Below are positions 15,767 to 24,946 of a DNA stretch of 64,000 nt, piece after piece. This DNA is from Candidatus Gastranaerophilales bacterium. Its GTDB lineage: Bacteria > Cyanobacteriota > Vampirovibrionia > Gastranaerophilales > Gastranaerophilaceae. Positions within the stretch are counted from its first letter, which is position 1. Each line of letters begins with the position of its first letter. The stretch is taken from the NCBI GenBank assembly GCA_910587815.1, contig CAJUNK010000008.1:38312-102311 (forward strand), in the 5' to 3' direction. Below the pieces are notes generated by a model that saw only the letters and a program-made list of their open reading frames with translations, was not told the origin of the DNA and ran no database searches. The translations under genes were made by a program, and so were the position numbers.

Positions 15767-17008
15767 CTATAGTAATTCTTCCAAAATACCAACCAAAGCA
15801 AGCTTAACATGAAAATAGCTTAAACCGCCCTGCATATAAACTGCATAAGGGGGGCGGCAAGGCCCATCTGCTGATAATTCAATAGTAGAACCTTCTATGA
15901 AGCTGCCTCCTGCCATAATTAATTTATCTTCATAGCCTGGAACCCCATCAGGAATCGGCGTTAAATAACTTTCAACAGGGGAATATTTTTGAAGCGCACG
16001 ACAAAAAGCTTCCTGCGCCTTTTGTTCTTCAAATTTTATGGTTTGAATTAAATCACAACGGACAGCATCAGATAAAGGATGAGTTTTAAACCCTGTATTT
16101 TCAAACACTTTTGCTGCAAGCACGGCTCCTTTAACGGCATAAGATACCACGCTTGGTGCCATAAAAAAGCCTTGCAGCATAACGCGCGTCTGATTAAACA
16201 TAGCGCCGCCTTCAGTACCAATACCAGGTGCAGTAAGGCGCCTTGCACACATTTCGATTAAATCTTTTCTGCCTGCTAAATACCCGCCAGCTTCCACTAT
16301 GCCGCCGCCTGGGTTTTTAATTAAACTGCCTGCAATTAAATCTGCACCAACATCTGTGGGTTCATCTTTTTGAGTGAATTCACCATAACAATTATCCACA
16401 AAACAAACTATATTTGGGTTTATATCCTTTACAATCTTTATAATTTTTTCAATATCATCAATTGTAAGAGAATTTCTAAGGCTATAGCCTCTGGAGCGCT
16501 GAATTGTAACCATTTTTGTATTTGGTTTTATATATTTTGGAATAGAATTAAAATCTACATCCATATCATTCAAAAGCGGCACTTCATCATATTCTACGCC
16601 CATAGATTTAAGAGAACAGTTATAATATTCACAATTTTCATTTTTGCCTATAATTTCATCCAGCGTATCATAGGGAGCGCCTGCTATTGATAAAAGCGCA
16701 TCTCCTGGGCGCAGCACCCCAAAAAGCGCACAGGCAATGGTGTGTGTTCCTGAAACAAAATGCGGACGCACAATTGCAGCATCAGTATTAAAAACATCGG
16801 CAAAAACATTATCCAAAGCTTCACGGCCAAGGTCATCATGGCCATATCCTGTTACTGTATAGAAATGTTCTTCACCTATTTTATTTTTTTGAAAGGCTTT
16901 CAATACTTTCATTTGGTTATATTCAGCGATTTCATCAATTTTTTGAAAAAGATGATTAACCTGCGCTTGCGCCTCATTTACTATTTGGCGCGCCTTTTGT
17001 TCTTCCAT
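15767..17008 (-). CDS. PLP-dependent methionine gamma-lyase-like protein (YnbB/aluminium-resistance family)
   Basis: A 413-residue fold-type I PLP enzyme. Family marks include the start region YHFYTVTGYGHDDLGRE-like segment, RPHFVSGTHTIA, a FVDNCYGEF Asp motif and the GSLIKNPGGG lysine segment. The family is annotated as aluminium-resistance or methionine gamma-lyase-like, but the physiological reaction is not firmly known; cleavage of a sulphur amino acid is plausible. The upstream rubredoxin gene is on the same strand 48 bp away. Confidence 0.85.
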   Translation of the reverse strand: MEEQKARQIVNEAQAQVNHLFQKIDEIAEYNQMKVLKAFQKNKIGEEHFYTVTGYGHDDLGREALDNVFADVFNTDAAIVRPHFVSGTHTIACALFGVLRPGDALLSIAGAPYDTLDEIIGKNENCEYYNCSLKSMGVEYDEVPLLNDMDVDFNSIPKYIKPNTKMVTIQRSRGYSLRNSLTIDDIEKIIKIVKDINPNIVCFVDNCYGEFTQKDEPTDVGADLIAGSLIKNPGGGIVEAGGYLAGRKDLIEMCARRLTAPGIGTEGGAMFNQTRVMLQGFFMAPSVVSYAVKGAVLAAKVFENTGFKTHPLSDAVRCDLIQTIKFEEQKAQEAFCRALQKYSPVESYLTPIPDGVPGYEDKLIMAGGSFIEGSTIELSADGPCRPPYAVYMQGGLSYFHVKLALVGILEELL

Positions 17009-17055
17009 TGCTCTCCCTCATTTTTTACAACAGGCAAAATTATTGCCTGTTTATT

Positions 17056-17217
17056 TTAGTTTTGCTTTGTAAATTGTTCCTTTCCTGCGCCGCAGATTGG
17101 ACATCTGTAATCATTCGGCAGTTCTGAAAATGGTGTGTTTGGTGCAATATCATTTTCAGGATCTCCGATTTCAGGGTCGTAAACATATCCGCAAAGCAGG
17201 CAAACGTATTTTTCCAT
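17056..17217 (-). CDS. Rubredoxin
   Basis: A 53-residue protein with the two iron-binding pairs CLLCGYVYDP and CPICGAGKEQF, the aromatic residues of the rubredoxin core and the classic length. It is a one-iron electron carrier, commonly for oxygen or peroxide reductases in anaerobes. ATG at 17217 has AGGAGAAAA upstream. It precedes the PLP lyase gene on the same strand; no partner oxidoreductase is adjacent. Confidence 0.96.
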   Translation of the reverse strand: MEKYVCLLCGYVYDPEIGDPENDIAPNTPFSELPNDYRCPICGAGKEQFTKQN

Positions 17218-17298
17218 TTTGTTTTCTCCTATATTTTACACTAAAAACATAGATGAAGAATGGAATAATTTTATGCGACAAAGGGGGTATTTAATGGG

Positions 17299-17519
17299 TT
17301 AGTTTTTAAAGAAATCCTGAATATTTACATTTAAAACATTTGATATTCTAAAAAGCGCAGAAATGCTTGGAATACCGATACCCCGTTCAATTTGAGATAT
17401 GTATAATTCGTTTAAATCTGCCTGAACACTTAAATCTTTTGCGTATATTTAGCAAGATTTCTGTATTTTTTGACATTTTGTCCAATAATTTTTTTAAGCT
17501 CGTCTAAATCCTTTACCAT
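17299..17519 (-). pseudogene. XRE-family HTH regulator with frameshift, module 2
   Basis: The first frame reads MVKDLDELKKIIGQNVKKY and on to AKYTQKI, then stops. A second frame continues DLSVQADLNELYISQIERG to FFKN, completing a normal XRE domain. One added base in the run of A residues (about 17444-17447) would join them, so a single-base deletion (or sequencing error) broke the gene. It follows the AbrB-like gene by one base on the same strand. Confidence 0.7.
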
Positions 17520-17520
17520 T

Positions 17521-17706
17521 TTATTTTAAAATTTCTGGGTCAGAAATTGTAATTTTTCTGCCTTTTGGGTCTAATTTAATATCTATTGTTGTTTTATCTA
17601 TATTATTTAAATCACAACCTATAAATTCAAGCAAAGCTTTTGGTATGATTACACCATAAGATACACTTCCCTTGCCGCCTTTTAAACTTAGAAACTTTTT
17701 TCTCAT
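17521..17706 (-). CDS. AbrB/SpoVT-like small DNA-binding protein
   Basis: A 61-residue protein with the swapped-hairpin pattern (GSVSYGVIIPKALLEFIG, then a second half ending KGRKITISDP). Such proteins act as transition-state regulators or antitoxins. Its downstream neighbour is the frameshifted XRE gene; its promoter region holds two AGATAATCT copies one helical turn apart. No toxin gene can be seen beside it. Confidence 0.6.
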   Translation of the reverse strand: MRKKFLSLKGGKGSVSYGVIIPKALLEFIGCDLNNIDKTTIDIKLDPKGRKITISDPEILK

Positions 17707-17757
17707 AGATTAATTTTATAAAATTATAAAACTTTAGATAAATTGTAAATTTTATAA

Positions 17758-17777
17758 AGATAATCTATAGATAATCT
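17758..17777. repeat. Direct repeat in divergent promoter, module 2
   Basis: AGATAATCT occurs at 17758-17766 and 17769-17777, 11 bp apart, in the AT-rich space between the AbrB-like gene and the broken plus-strand gene at 17799. It is a likely operator for one of the two regulators. Confidence 0.45.
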
Positions 17778-17798
17778 TAATATATGATAGAATAAAAC

Positions 17799-18015
17799 AT
17801 GGATAATTATTTGTTATGGAGAAATTATGAAAGATATAAGATAAATATTTATGATTTAGAAAAAATTTATTTGACCTTAAAAGCAAAGATAAATCTTTTT
17901 AGAATCCTGGAATAAAGGAGAAGAAAATTCATCAGAAATTAGAATTATGATTGAACAAATAAGGCAAGGTCTGGATGATTTAGAAAATATAGTGTACGGT
18001 TTGGATGAAATGTAA
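17799..18015 (+). pseudogene. Decayed small helical protein, possible XRE partner of module 2
   Basis: The frame from ATG 17799 stops at 17913; another frame then carries GEENSSEIRIMIEQIRQGLD and ends ENIVYGLDEM at 18015. Joined by one frameshift near 17895-17900 it would give about 72 residues, the size of the partner proteins of modules 1 and 3. The C-terminus (EQIRQGLDDLEN) is faintly like CKQTRKTCEDFEN of module 3. Homology is weak, so position and size are the main support. Confidence 0.4.
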
Positions 18016-18035
18016 TTTAGTGTATAATAAAATTT

Positions 18036-18263
18036 ATGAAAGATTTTTTGAAAGAAAAGATAAGTTATTATAAACTATTGCTGACGTTTTTAATAACAGC
18101 CATATATGGCATTATAGGATGGTATTTTGGAAGAAATACAGAACTTGGCAACATATTAACAACAGCAGCAGTATTTGTTTTGATTACAATTGTTGTTTCA
18201 ATTGGCGCAATTGTACATAAAATAAGATTTTATACTAATAAACTCAAAGGAGAAGAAAAATGA
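18036..18263 (+). CDS. Small membrane protein, two predicted helices
   Basis: A 75-residue protein with two membrane segments (about 14-31 and 41-62) and a basic end KLKGEEK. No family recognised. Its TGA overlaps the ATG of the next small gene, so the pair is translationally coupled, and a terminator follows the second. Two-helix size fits a holin-like or accessory membrane peptide, but there is no further evidence. Confidence 0.6.
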   Translation: MKDFLKEKISYYKLLLTFLITAIYGIIGWYFGRNTELGNILTTAAVFVLITIVVSIGAIVHKIRFYTNKLKGEEK

Positions 18264-18385
18264 ACAACAATTTTGCAGACGTTATGGTTCTTGTTTGTGC
18301 GTTTTCATTTTGCATAATTATAATGTGGGATGTTATTGTTGACACGATAGAGATTAAAAAAGACAAAGCTTTACAGAAAAAATAA
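18260..18385 (+). CDS. 41-residue single-helix membrane protein
   Basis: It starts at the ATGA overlap with the previous gene, with AAAGGAG 7 bases upstream. It has one hydrophobic segment (VMVLVCAFSFCIIIMWDVI) and a lysine-rich cytoplasmic tail. A clear terminator starts 12 bases after the stop, marking the end of the two-gene unit. Unknown function. Confidence 0.6.
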   Translation: MNNNFADVMVLVCAFSFCIIIMWDVIVDTIEIKKDKALQKK

Positions 18386-18396
18386 TAAAAAGTAAA

Positions 18397-18425
18397 AACC
18401 CCGCAAATTGCATGCGGGGTTTTTT
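18397..18425 (+). terminator. Rho-independent terminator after small membrane genes
   Basis: The stem AACCCCGC/GCGGGGTT (18397-18404 with 18414-18421) is followed by T residues to 18425; flanking A residues make it usable from the nrdJ side as well. Confidence 0.9.
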
Positions 18426-18446
18426 ATATCATAAAATTTAAACCGT

Positions 18447-20471
18447 TTACGAACAGCCTGAATATCCACAATTTAAGCAGATAAAGCAGCCTTCCGCCAT
18501 TTTGATTGAATTTCCGCATTCAGGACAAATAACGGTTTTAATTTCAACCCCGTTTGCGTCAATTTCTGTTTTTTCAATTCTCAATTCTTTATGTTCAACC
18601 TTAGGTTCTACAGGCATTTCAGATTTTTTTTCATCCTTTTTGCCTTCTAAAAGCATAGGCTGAGAATATCTTGAATTGTTTCTATAAACTGTAATACCTT
18701 TTAAATTATTTTTATAGGCCAAAATATAAGCTTCGGCCACATCTTCCATTGTAGCATCTTCTTCAAAGTTTACAGTCTTTGAAACAGCATTATCTGTATG
18801 TAATTGGAATGCTGCCTGCATCATAACGTGAGATTTTGGCGTAATGTCATGCGCTGTTACAAAGATTTCTTTTACCTTTTCATCAATGCCTTCAATATGT
18901 GCAACAGAACCTGTTTTTGCAATTTCTGCCATTAAATCTTCTGAATAGAAACCATTGTCCATTGCATATTTTTTAAATATTGGATTCACTTCATACATTT
19001 CAGTGTTATCCATAATATTTCTTTTGAAAACAAGCCCAAACAAAGGTTCTACACCACCTGAAGCACCTGCAATCATAGAAATTGTTCCAGTTGGGGCAAT
19101 ACATGTTGTGGTAGCATTTCTAATACCATAATTTGCAATGTCTTCATCCATTTTTGCCCACATCTCATCAGTAATAAGCCCTGCTGATTGGCCTTTATAT
19201 TTTTTGGACAGATAATTTCCCCTATCATATACAGAGCCTGGGAAATTACCAAATTTACCGCGTTTTTTGGATAATTCAATACTTTCAACCTTTGAATGGT
19301 AATCAATAAATTCCATCACCTGGCGCCCAAGTTTGCACCCTTCTTCTGAATTATATGAAACGCCCATTTTCATAAGCATATCAGCCCAGCCCATTACACC
19401 AAGACCAATTTTTCTGTTTGCCTGAACCATATCTGCAATTTTTGGAAGCGGATAATTGTTTGCAACAATAACGTTATCAAGAAAATGTATTGCAAGCCTG
19501 GTTACTTCTGCAAGTTTTTCCCAATTAATAGAATTCTTGCCATCGGCATCAGTATCTACCATTTTATTTAAATTGATAGAACCTAAATTGCAAGCTTCAT
19601 AAGATAAAAGTGGAACCTCGCCGCATGGATTGGTAGATTCAATATCACCAACAAGAGGGGTAGGGTTGTCTTTATTCATCTTATCAATAAATATTACTCC
19701 GGGCTCTCCTGAACTCCATGCACCTTTTACTATTAAATCAAAGATTTCTTTCGCTCTTAATTTCTGTACAGGCAGCTTTGTATTTGGGTGAATTAATTCA
19801 TAATCACCATCTCGTTCAAGTGCTTCCATAAATTTATCTGTTATTGCAACAGAAATATTAAAATTATTTAATTTTGTTAAATCTGATTTACAATTAATAA
19901 ACTCTAATATATCAGGATGATCAATTCTTAAAATTCCCATATTGGCACCACGTCTTGTGCCGCCTTGTTTTACTGCCTCAGTAGCTGCATTAAACACCTC
20001 CATAAAGCTAACAGGGCCGCTTGATACGCCCATAGTAGAGTGGACAACATCATTTTTTGGTCTTAATTTTGAAAAAGAAAAGCCGGTGCCACCACCTGAT
20101 TTATGAATTAAGGCTGTATTTTTAATAGTTTCAAAAATTCCTTCCAAACTATCTTCAACAGGAAGAACAAAACAAGCACTCAATTGGCCAAGTTCACGTC
20201 CTGCATTCATTAATGTAGGTGAATTTGGCATAAAATAAGCATTTGCAATCATATCAAAGAATTTTTTCTTTGTTTGATTAATAGAATCTTCATTTTCTCC
20301 AAAAGTTTTATCGGCATCAGCAATTGTGTAAGCTACACGTTCAAAAAGCTCCTTTGGTGTTTCTGTAACAGTTCCTTTAATATCTCTTTTTAGGTATCTT
20401 TTTTCCAATACTTTCTTTGCATTTTCAGACAATTTAATTTCGCAATTTTCTTCCACATTTAGAGTATTCAC
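18447..20471 (-). CDS. nrdJ: Adenosylcobalamin-dependent (class II) ribonucleotide reductase
   Basis: A 674-residue protein. It has the catalytic NPCGE motif near residue 280, a QLSACFVLPVEDSLEGIF region, KSGGGTGFSF and a C-terminal zinc-ribbon-like tail (CPECGNSIKMAEG then CFICLNCGYSG) that recycles the active-site disulphide. It reduces ribonucleotides to deoxyribonucleotides using B12 instead of oxygen, which suits an anaerobe. There is no NrdB-like subunit gene and no visible cobalamin riboswitch upstream. Confidence 0.94.
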   Translation of the reverse strand: MNTLNVEENCEIKLSENAKKVLEKRYLKRDIKGTVTETPKELFERVAYTIADADKTFGENEDSINQTKKKFFDMIANAYFMPNSPTLMNAGRELGQLSACFVLPVEDSLEGIFETIKNTALIHKSGGGTGFSFSKLRPKNDVVHSTMGVSSGPVSFMEVFNAATEAVKQGGTRRGANMGILRIDHPDILEFINCKSDLTKLNNFNISVAITDKFMEALERDGDYELIHPNTKLPVQKLRAKEIFDLIVKGAWSSGEPGVIFIDKMNKDNPTPLVGDIESTNPCGEVPLLSYEACNLGSINLNKMVDTDADGKNSINWEKLAEVTRLAIHFLDNVIVANNYPLPKIADMVQANRKIGLGVMGWADMLMKMGVSYNSEEGCKLGRQVMEFIDYHSKVESIELSKKRGKFGNFPGSVYDRGNYLSKKYKGQSAGLITDEMWAKMDEDIANYGIRNATTTCIAPTGTISMIAGASGGVEPLFGLVFKRNIMDNTEMYEVNPIFKKYAMDNGFYSEDLMAEIAKTGSVAHIEGIDEKVKEIFVTAHDITPKSHVMMQAAFQLHTDNAVSKTVNFEEDATMEDVAEAYILAYKNNLKGITVYRNNSRYSQPMLLEGKKDEKKSEMPVEPKVEHKELRIEKTEIDANGVEIKTVICPECGNSIKMAEGCFICLNCGYSGCS

Positions 20472-20685
20472 TCTTTTACCTCCCGATTAAAGTTAAAAAT
20501 AAGTAATTTATGACATTATACCAAAAATAATATGCATTGTTTGTAAAGAATATTAAATTGTAGAAAAACCACTTTAACATGCACTGTTACATGGTTTCAG
20601 AAATAATACTGTTAATATCTAGCCCAAAAAATATAAATACTTGTAGAATAAAATTTGTAGGAGTTTAGGATATAAAAATATTAAA

Positions 20686-21228
20686 ATGAACATTGTTTAT
20701 TTTAATGCAGAAAAATTTTATAGATTAGCCTTTGATTATTTTCATTATGAAAATAATCTTGACTTAGCTCAAAAATATATTAACAAAGCCTTAAAAAGCA
20801 ACAAAAATCATATTAAAAGCATACTTTTAAAAGGGGAAATTTGTTTAGTAAAAAATAATCTAAAAGAAGCATTTAGATTATTTTTTAAAGCACAAAAAAC
20901 AGAGCCAAACAATAATCTTTGCTTGTTTTTGATTGCACAAACATATAGTAAAAATGATGATTATAAGTTTGCTATGGAATATATGAATAAAATTTCTTTT
21001 AATAATATTGATGATACTGAATTTTTGTATAAATGCTACAGTTTACAAATAGATATTTTAATAAAGCTTAATCAATACAAAAAAGCTGAAAAATTATTAA
21101 AAACCCTTGATAATAAACTTCCTTATGATGATTTTTATACCTTAGAAAAAAGCTTTTATAAAATGGTTGAAAACGTAAATTATTTTAAAAAAAATATACA
21201 AAACAGAATTTTACATGTGAATTTTTGA
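20686..21228 (+). CDS. TPR-repeat protein
   Basis: A 180-residue protein made of tetratricopeptide-like helical pairs (YHYENNLDLAQKYINKAL, then LKEAFRLFFKAQKTEPNN and DYKFAMEYMNKI). No signal peptide is seen, so it is probably a cytoplasmic scaffold. It precedes the prepilin gene by 87 bp and may belong to the pilus region, but this is only position. Confidence 0.75.
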   Translation: MNIVYFNAEKFYRLAFDYFHYENNLDLAQKYINKALKSNKNHIKSILLKGEICLVKNNLKEAFRLFFKAQKTEPNNNLCLFLIAQTYSKNDDYKFAMEYMNKISFNNIDDTEFLYKCYSLQIDILIKLNQYKKAEKLLKTLDNKLPYDDFYTLEKSFYKMVENVNYFKKNIQNRILHVNF

Positions 21229-21324
21229 TTTTTACACCATTTAATTGCTTTTAAATTATTAAAAAATGTGGTTTAATAGAAATTAAGTTAATGATTTAAG
21301 TAGAATTGTGAGATTGTGAAGATA

Positions 21325-22098
21325 ATGAAAAAAGGTTTTACGCTTGTAGAAGTTCTTGCTACACTCGGTATTATCGGTGTAATTGCCGCTATGACCATTC
21401 CTGCGATGCTTCATTTAACAGCTAAAAATGCAACAATAGAACAACTAAAAAAAGCTTCAGCTACTTTAAATAAAGCTGTATATAATTCAGTTGTTGTTAA
21501 TGGGAACATATTTTCATGGACATGGAGAGGCGAGGACGCCTCATTAAAAATTCTCCAAAATGTTATTATGCCAAGTTTAAATGTAGGCTTTATGTGCAGT
21601 GGAGATGTCGAAGGTCTATCTAAACACTGTAGATATACAGTAAAAGATGTCGATGGCAAAGAAATGGATATAGCAAAAGATTTTAACTCCAAAACAAGAT
21701 TCTTATTGAATGATGGCATGTTAATTGCATTCACTAATAAATTTGCCGAAAGCGAAGAAGATGGTTCCCAAACCAATCCCACACCTCCTGGAGATACACA
21801 GCCAGTTATAGGACAAATTGATGATTGCACTTTTGGAGAAGATCCCAAAAAACTCTGTGGCGTATTTATGGTGGATGTAAATGGTAGCCAAAAACCAAAT
21901 GTTGTTGGTAGAGATGTATTTTTCTTTGGCCTTTATTTGAGCGGATCTGTTCTTCCATACGGTGCAAATGAAAGTGAAGAATTTGTTAACGAAAATTGTT
22001 CAAAAGGCTCTAATGGCAGAACTTGCGCTGCAAAACTTGTAAATGGCGGTTGGGAAGTTTGTTACAATTGTAAAAATCCATATCCGGTATGGTTTTAA
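21325..22098 (+). CDS. Type IV prepilin / type II pseudopilin-like protein
   Basis: A 257-residue protein from MKKGFTLVEVLATLGIIGV, a type III prepilin signal: a short basic leader, the Gly-Phe cleavage site, Glu at +5 and a hydrophobic helix. The mature part is a variable globular domain with several cysteines (CRYTVKDVDG, DDCTFGEDPKKLC, VCYNCKNP). It would be processed by a prepilin peptidase and sit in a pilus or secretion pseudopilus, perhaps with PilMNO encoded at 56.7-59.1 kb. The start was moved in from GTG 21316 because the leader begins at MKKG. Confidence 0.88.
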   Translation: MKKGFTLVEVLATLGIIGVIAAMTIPAMLHLTAKNATIEQLKKASATLNKAVYNSVVVNGNIFSWTWRGEDASLKILQNVIMPSLNVGFMCSGDVEGLSKHCRYTVKDVDGKEMDIAKDFNSKTRFLLNDGMLIAFTNKFAESEEDGSQTNPTPPGDTQPVIGQIDDCTFGEDPKKLCGVFMVDVNGSQKPNVVGRDVFFFGLYLSGSVLPYGANESEEFVNENCSKGSNGRTCAAKLVNGGWEVCYNCKNPYPVWF

Positions 22099-22155
22099 AC
22101 CAGTATTTAAATAAAAGCATTTTTTCATCAAAATGTTTGTGGTATTTTAAAAATA

Positions 22156-23130
22156 ATGGACAACAGCATTTTAAATAAAATTTTTGATGAAATAGATGTG
22201 GCAAAAAAAATTCTCATCGTATCCCACGTTAATCCCGACGGGGATACTTTGGGTACTATGTGTGCATTAAAGCTTTTTCTTAAACAAAAGGCTGATATTC
22301 TTATTCAAACAGATGCAAAAATTGGTATTCCTGATACTTATAAATTTTTGCCTGCAATAAACGAAGCTAAAAACCTAGATAATATAGAAGATATATACGA
22401 TTTAATTATTGCTGTAGATGTAGCCTCAATAGATAGAATTGTCCGCAAGGCAAGAATTATCTTTGATAATGCAAAAATGACCATAAATATAGATCATCAT
22501 AAAACAAATAATGGTTATGCAAAATTAAATTGGGTTGTGGGAGATGCTTCAAGCGCAGGAGAGGTTTTATTTAATATATTCAAGGAAAAAAATATTCAAA
22601 TAACAAAAGATATGGCGGATTGTTTGTATGTTTCAATTTTAACAGACACAGGTTGTTTTAGATATGAAAATACAAAATCTGAAACTCTTGAAATAGCAGC
22701 CCAGTTAATAAAACTTGGAGTAAACAATTCTGATATTGCAAAAAAATGTTATAACAATAAAACCAAAAATTTGGTATTATTCCAATCATCTGTTATATCA
22801 AAGACAGAATTTCTTTTTAACAACAAGGTTGCAGTTGTACTTATAAATGAAAGTGATTTAAACAAATTTGATGCAACAAATGAATACACTGAAGGAATAG
22901 CAGAAACTTTAAGAACAATAAAAACTGTAGAAATTTCTGCTGTATTAAAAGAAAGCAACAACCAAACCACAAAAGTGAGCCTTAGAAGTGATAATGTTGA
23001 TGTTTGCGAAGTTGTAAAACGATTTAACGGAGGGGGTCACATCCATGCAGCAGGCTGTACAATAAAAAAACCGTTAAAAATAGCCAAAGAACTGCTTGTT
23101 TGTGAAATTGAAAGATGTTTAAACTTATAA
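22156..23130 (+). CDS. nrnA: DHH-family phosphoesterase (oligoribonuclease/pAp phosphatase NrnA-like)
   Basis: A 324-residue protein. It has N-terminal SHVNPDGDTLG, the DHH motif IDHHKTNNGYAKLNW and a C-terminal DHHA1 domain with GGGHIHAAG. The NrnA group degrades nano-RNAs and pAp with Mn2+. Length and motifs are normal. The end overlaps the next gene by 16 bases. Confidence 0.9.
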   Translation: MDNSILNKIFDEIDVAKKILIVSHVNPDGDTLGTMCALKLFLKQKADILIQTDAKIGIPDTYKFLPAINEAKNLDNIEDIYDLIIAVDVASIDRIVRKARIIFDNAKMTINIDHHKTNNGYAKLNWVVGDASSAGEVLFNIFKEKNIQITKDMADCLYVSILTDTGCFRYENTKSETLEIAAQLIKLGVNNSDIAKKCYNNKTKNLVLFQSSVISKTEFLFNNKVAVVLINESDLNKFDATNEYTEGIAETLRTIKTVEISAVLKESNNQTTKVSLRSDNVDVCEVVKRFNGGGHIHAAGCTIKKPLKIAKELLVCEIERCLNL

Positions 23131-23969
23131 AAGAATATTTTTTAAATCTTGTAGACAGTATTATTCATGAAGATTTCCCTAATGCTGCGGCCGAAATGGC
23201 CTATATGCTTGTTATAGGAATATTCCCTTTTATGCTATTTTTAACTGCTGTTTTTGGATGGCTTGGTAAGCAATTCTTTATGACAAAATTACTCACAGCC
23301 TTATCTGCCGTCGCCCCTTATGATGTAGTCAAAATGATAACATCTGTTCTAAAAGAGGTAAACTTGTTTCAAAATGGCGGTCTTATAGGTATTGCCGGAT
23401 TTTTTGTAACACTTTTTTTGGCATCAAATGCGATAGCTGTAATCATAAAGGGCTTAAACCGCGCAAACAAAATTCAAGAAAACCGTTCCTTTATACAGGT
23501 TCGGTTTTTGTCCATTTTAATGGTATTTGTAAATACCTTTTTCTTATTTATTTCAATAAATTTAATCATTTTTGGAAAAGTTATTTTGTATGTTGTGTCT
23601 CCCTATCTTCATCTTCCTGATGATTTTATAAATACAGTATTAATTTTAAGATGGCCAATTGCGTTCATATTACTGTTTATCCTCGCAATGATTAATTATT
23701 ATGTTCTTCCTGCAAGAGATTTTTCTCTAAAAAGAAAAAGCATCGTCCCCGGCGCTTTATTTTTCTGCGTATTTTGGTTACTAGGAAGCTGGTTGTTTTC
23801 ATTATATGTAAATGAACTTGGTACATACAACAGAGTTTATGGCACAATAGGCACATTTGCAATTTTGATGGTTTGGCTGTATTACACATCAATAATTATG
23901 TTGGTTGGAGGAGAAATCAATAATCAAACCCTTGATAAATTAACAAATAAAAACAAAAATAAAGAATAA
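23115..23969 (+). CDS. YihY/BrkB-family inner membrane protein
   Basis: A 284-residue protein with about six membrane helices, family start DFPNAAAEMAYMLVIGIFPF and a late YGTIGTFAILMVWLYYTSI segment typical of YihY (once misnamed ribonuclease BN). Role unknown; a transporter is suspected. It overlaps nrnA, so the two are coupled. Confidence 0.9.
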   Translation: MFKLIKEYFLNLVDSIIHEDFPNAAAEMAYMLVIGIFPFMLFLTAVFGWLGKQFFMTKLLTALSAVAPYDVVKMITSVLKEVNLFQNGGLIGIAGFFVTLFLASNAIAVIIKGLNRANKIQENRSFIQVRFLSILMVFVNTFFLFISINLIIFGKVILYVVSPYLHLPDDFINTVLILRWPIAFILLFILAMINYYVLPARDFSLKRKSIVPGALFFCVFWLLGSWLFSLYVNELGTYNRVYGTIGTFAILMVWLYYTSIIMLVGGEINNQTLDKLTNKNKNKE

Positions 23970-24024
23970 CAAAATATTATATTTTTATGTTTTTTATGAG
24001 CAATAAAAATATAAAGGAAAAATA

Positions 24025-24891
24025 ATGAAAATCTCCCCAGTAAATATTTTTAAATCAAACATTTGCTCAAAAGGAAAAACTTTTACACAAAAAACAAAGC
24101 AAGGTGACTGTATAGAAACTCAAAATCAAACCGAAAGAAACATACCAAAAGAACTTGCCGCAATTCAAGCACTAAATGGTTTTGGCTTTTCTAGCAAAAA
24201 TCACCTTTCTACAGAAGAATTGGCGAAATATGTTGAACATTCAATAAATTCTGGTCTTGAAGACAAACTTCTTGAGTATCATAAAATAATTTTAAATGCT
24301 CATAAAAAACACAAAAACGAAAGTAGTTTCGAATTTGAAGACAAAAAGGGCAGAACATACAGAGCCTTGCACAATTTTAATACCACTGGTCGCAGCTATT
24401 ATACAATTCAGGTAGAACAAAATTATGATGGCATCCCCTACGATTCAAAAGTTCACTATATAGGTTATCCTGGCGGAAAACAACCCAACCCTAATCATCA
24501 AACAGGTTTTATACATCCGCACACAAATGCAGGCGAAATTGAATATATAAATTATGAACTTAGAGATTTTAATTTAGATGATGAGCACGGTTGTACTGAT
24601 GCGACCATTGATGCTAATGGCACTATTAAGAAAATTTCAACAGGATATGATATGTTAATCTCTCCTATACAAATACAATATAACTATGAAAATGGGATTC
24701 TTAAAAATGCTCATTTCCGCGTTTATAACAACAAATACAAGGGAAGGGAAGCAATTTGCACATTTGATGAAAACAGAAAAATAAAACAAATTCACTACCC
24801 TGAAAAAAAATGTAAATGTAATGAAATACTTCCCAGTGAAACTTATATAAAAAATAATAACGGCAAATTCATACTAAAAACGGATGAATAA
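24025..24891 (+). CDS. Unknown protein with MKISPVN-type N-terminus
   Basis: A 288-residue protein with AAAGGAAAA before the start. After a short hydrophilic start (MKISPVNIFKSN) comes a helical part (about 40-100) and then a beta-rich region with repeated short strands (GRTYRALHNFNTTGRSYYTI, CTDATIDANGTIKKIS, AICTFDENRKIKQIHY) like toxin-body repeats. A short MKI-P-N start is, as far as I recall, frequent in proteins of this bacterial group, but I cannot check that here. No signal peptide. Function unknown. Confidence 0.65.
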   Translation: MKISPVNIFKSNICSKGKTFTQKTKQGDCIETQNQTERNIPKELAAIQALNGFGFSSKNHLSTEELAKYVEHSINSGLEDKLLEYHKIILNAHKKHKNESSFEFEDKKGRTYRALHNFNTTGRSYYTIQVEQNYDGIPYDSKVHYIGYPGGKQPNPNHQTGFIHPHTNAGEIEYINYELRDFNLDDEHGCTDATIDANGTIKKISTGYDMLISPIQIQYNYENGILKNAHFRVYNNKYKGREAICTFDENRKIKQIHYPEKKCKCNEILPSETYIKNNNGKFILKTDE

Positions 24892-24946
24892 TTAAGACAT
24901 TTAAACATATCTTTACAAAATTTAAAAATTATCATAAAATTAACTA

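Noticed and set aside
20472..20685. Cobalamin riboswitch or NrdR boxes upstream of nrdJ
   Set aside because: No B12-box (GCCACTG type) and no paired NrdR palindromes can be seen in this gap.
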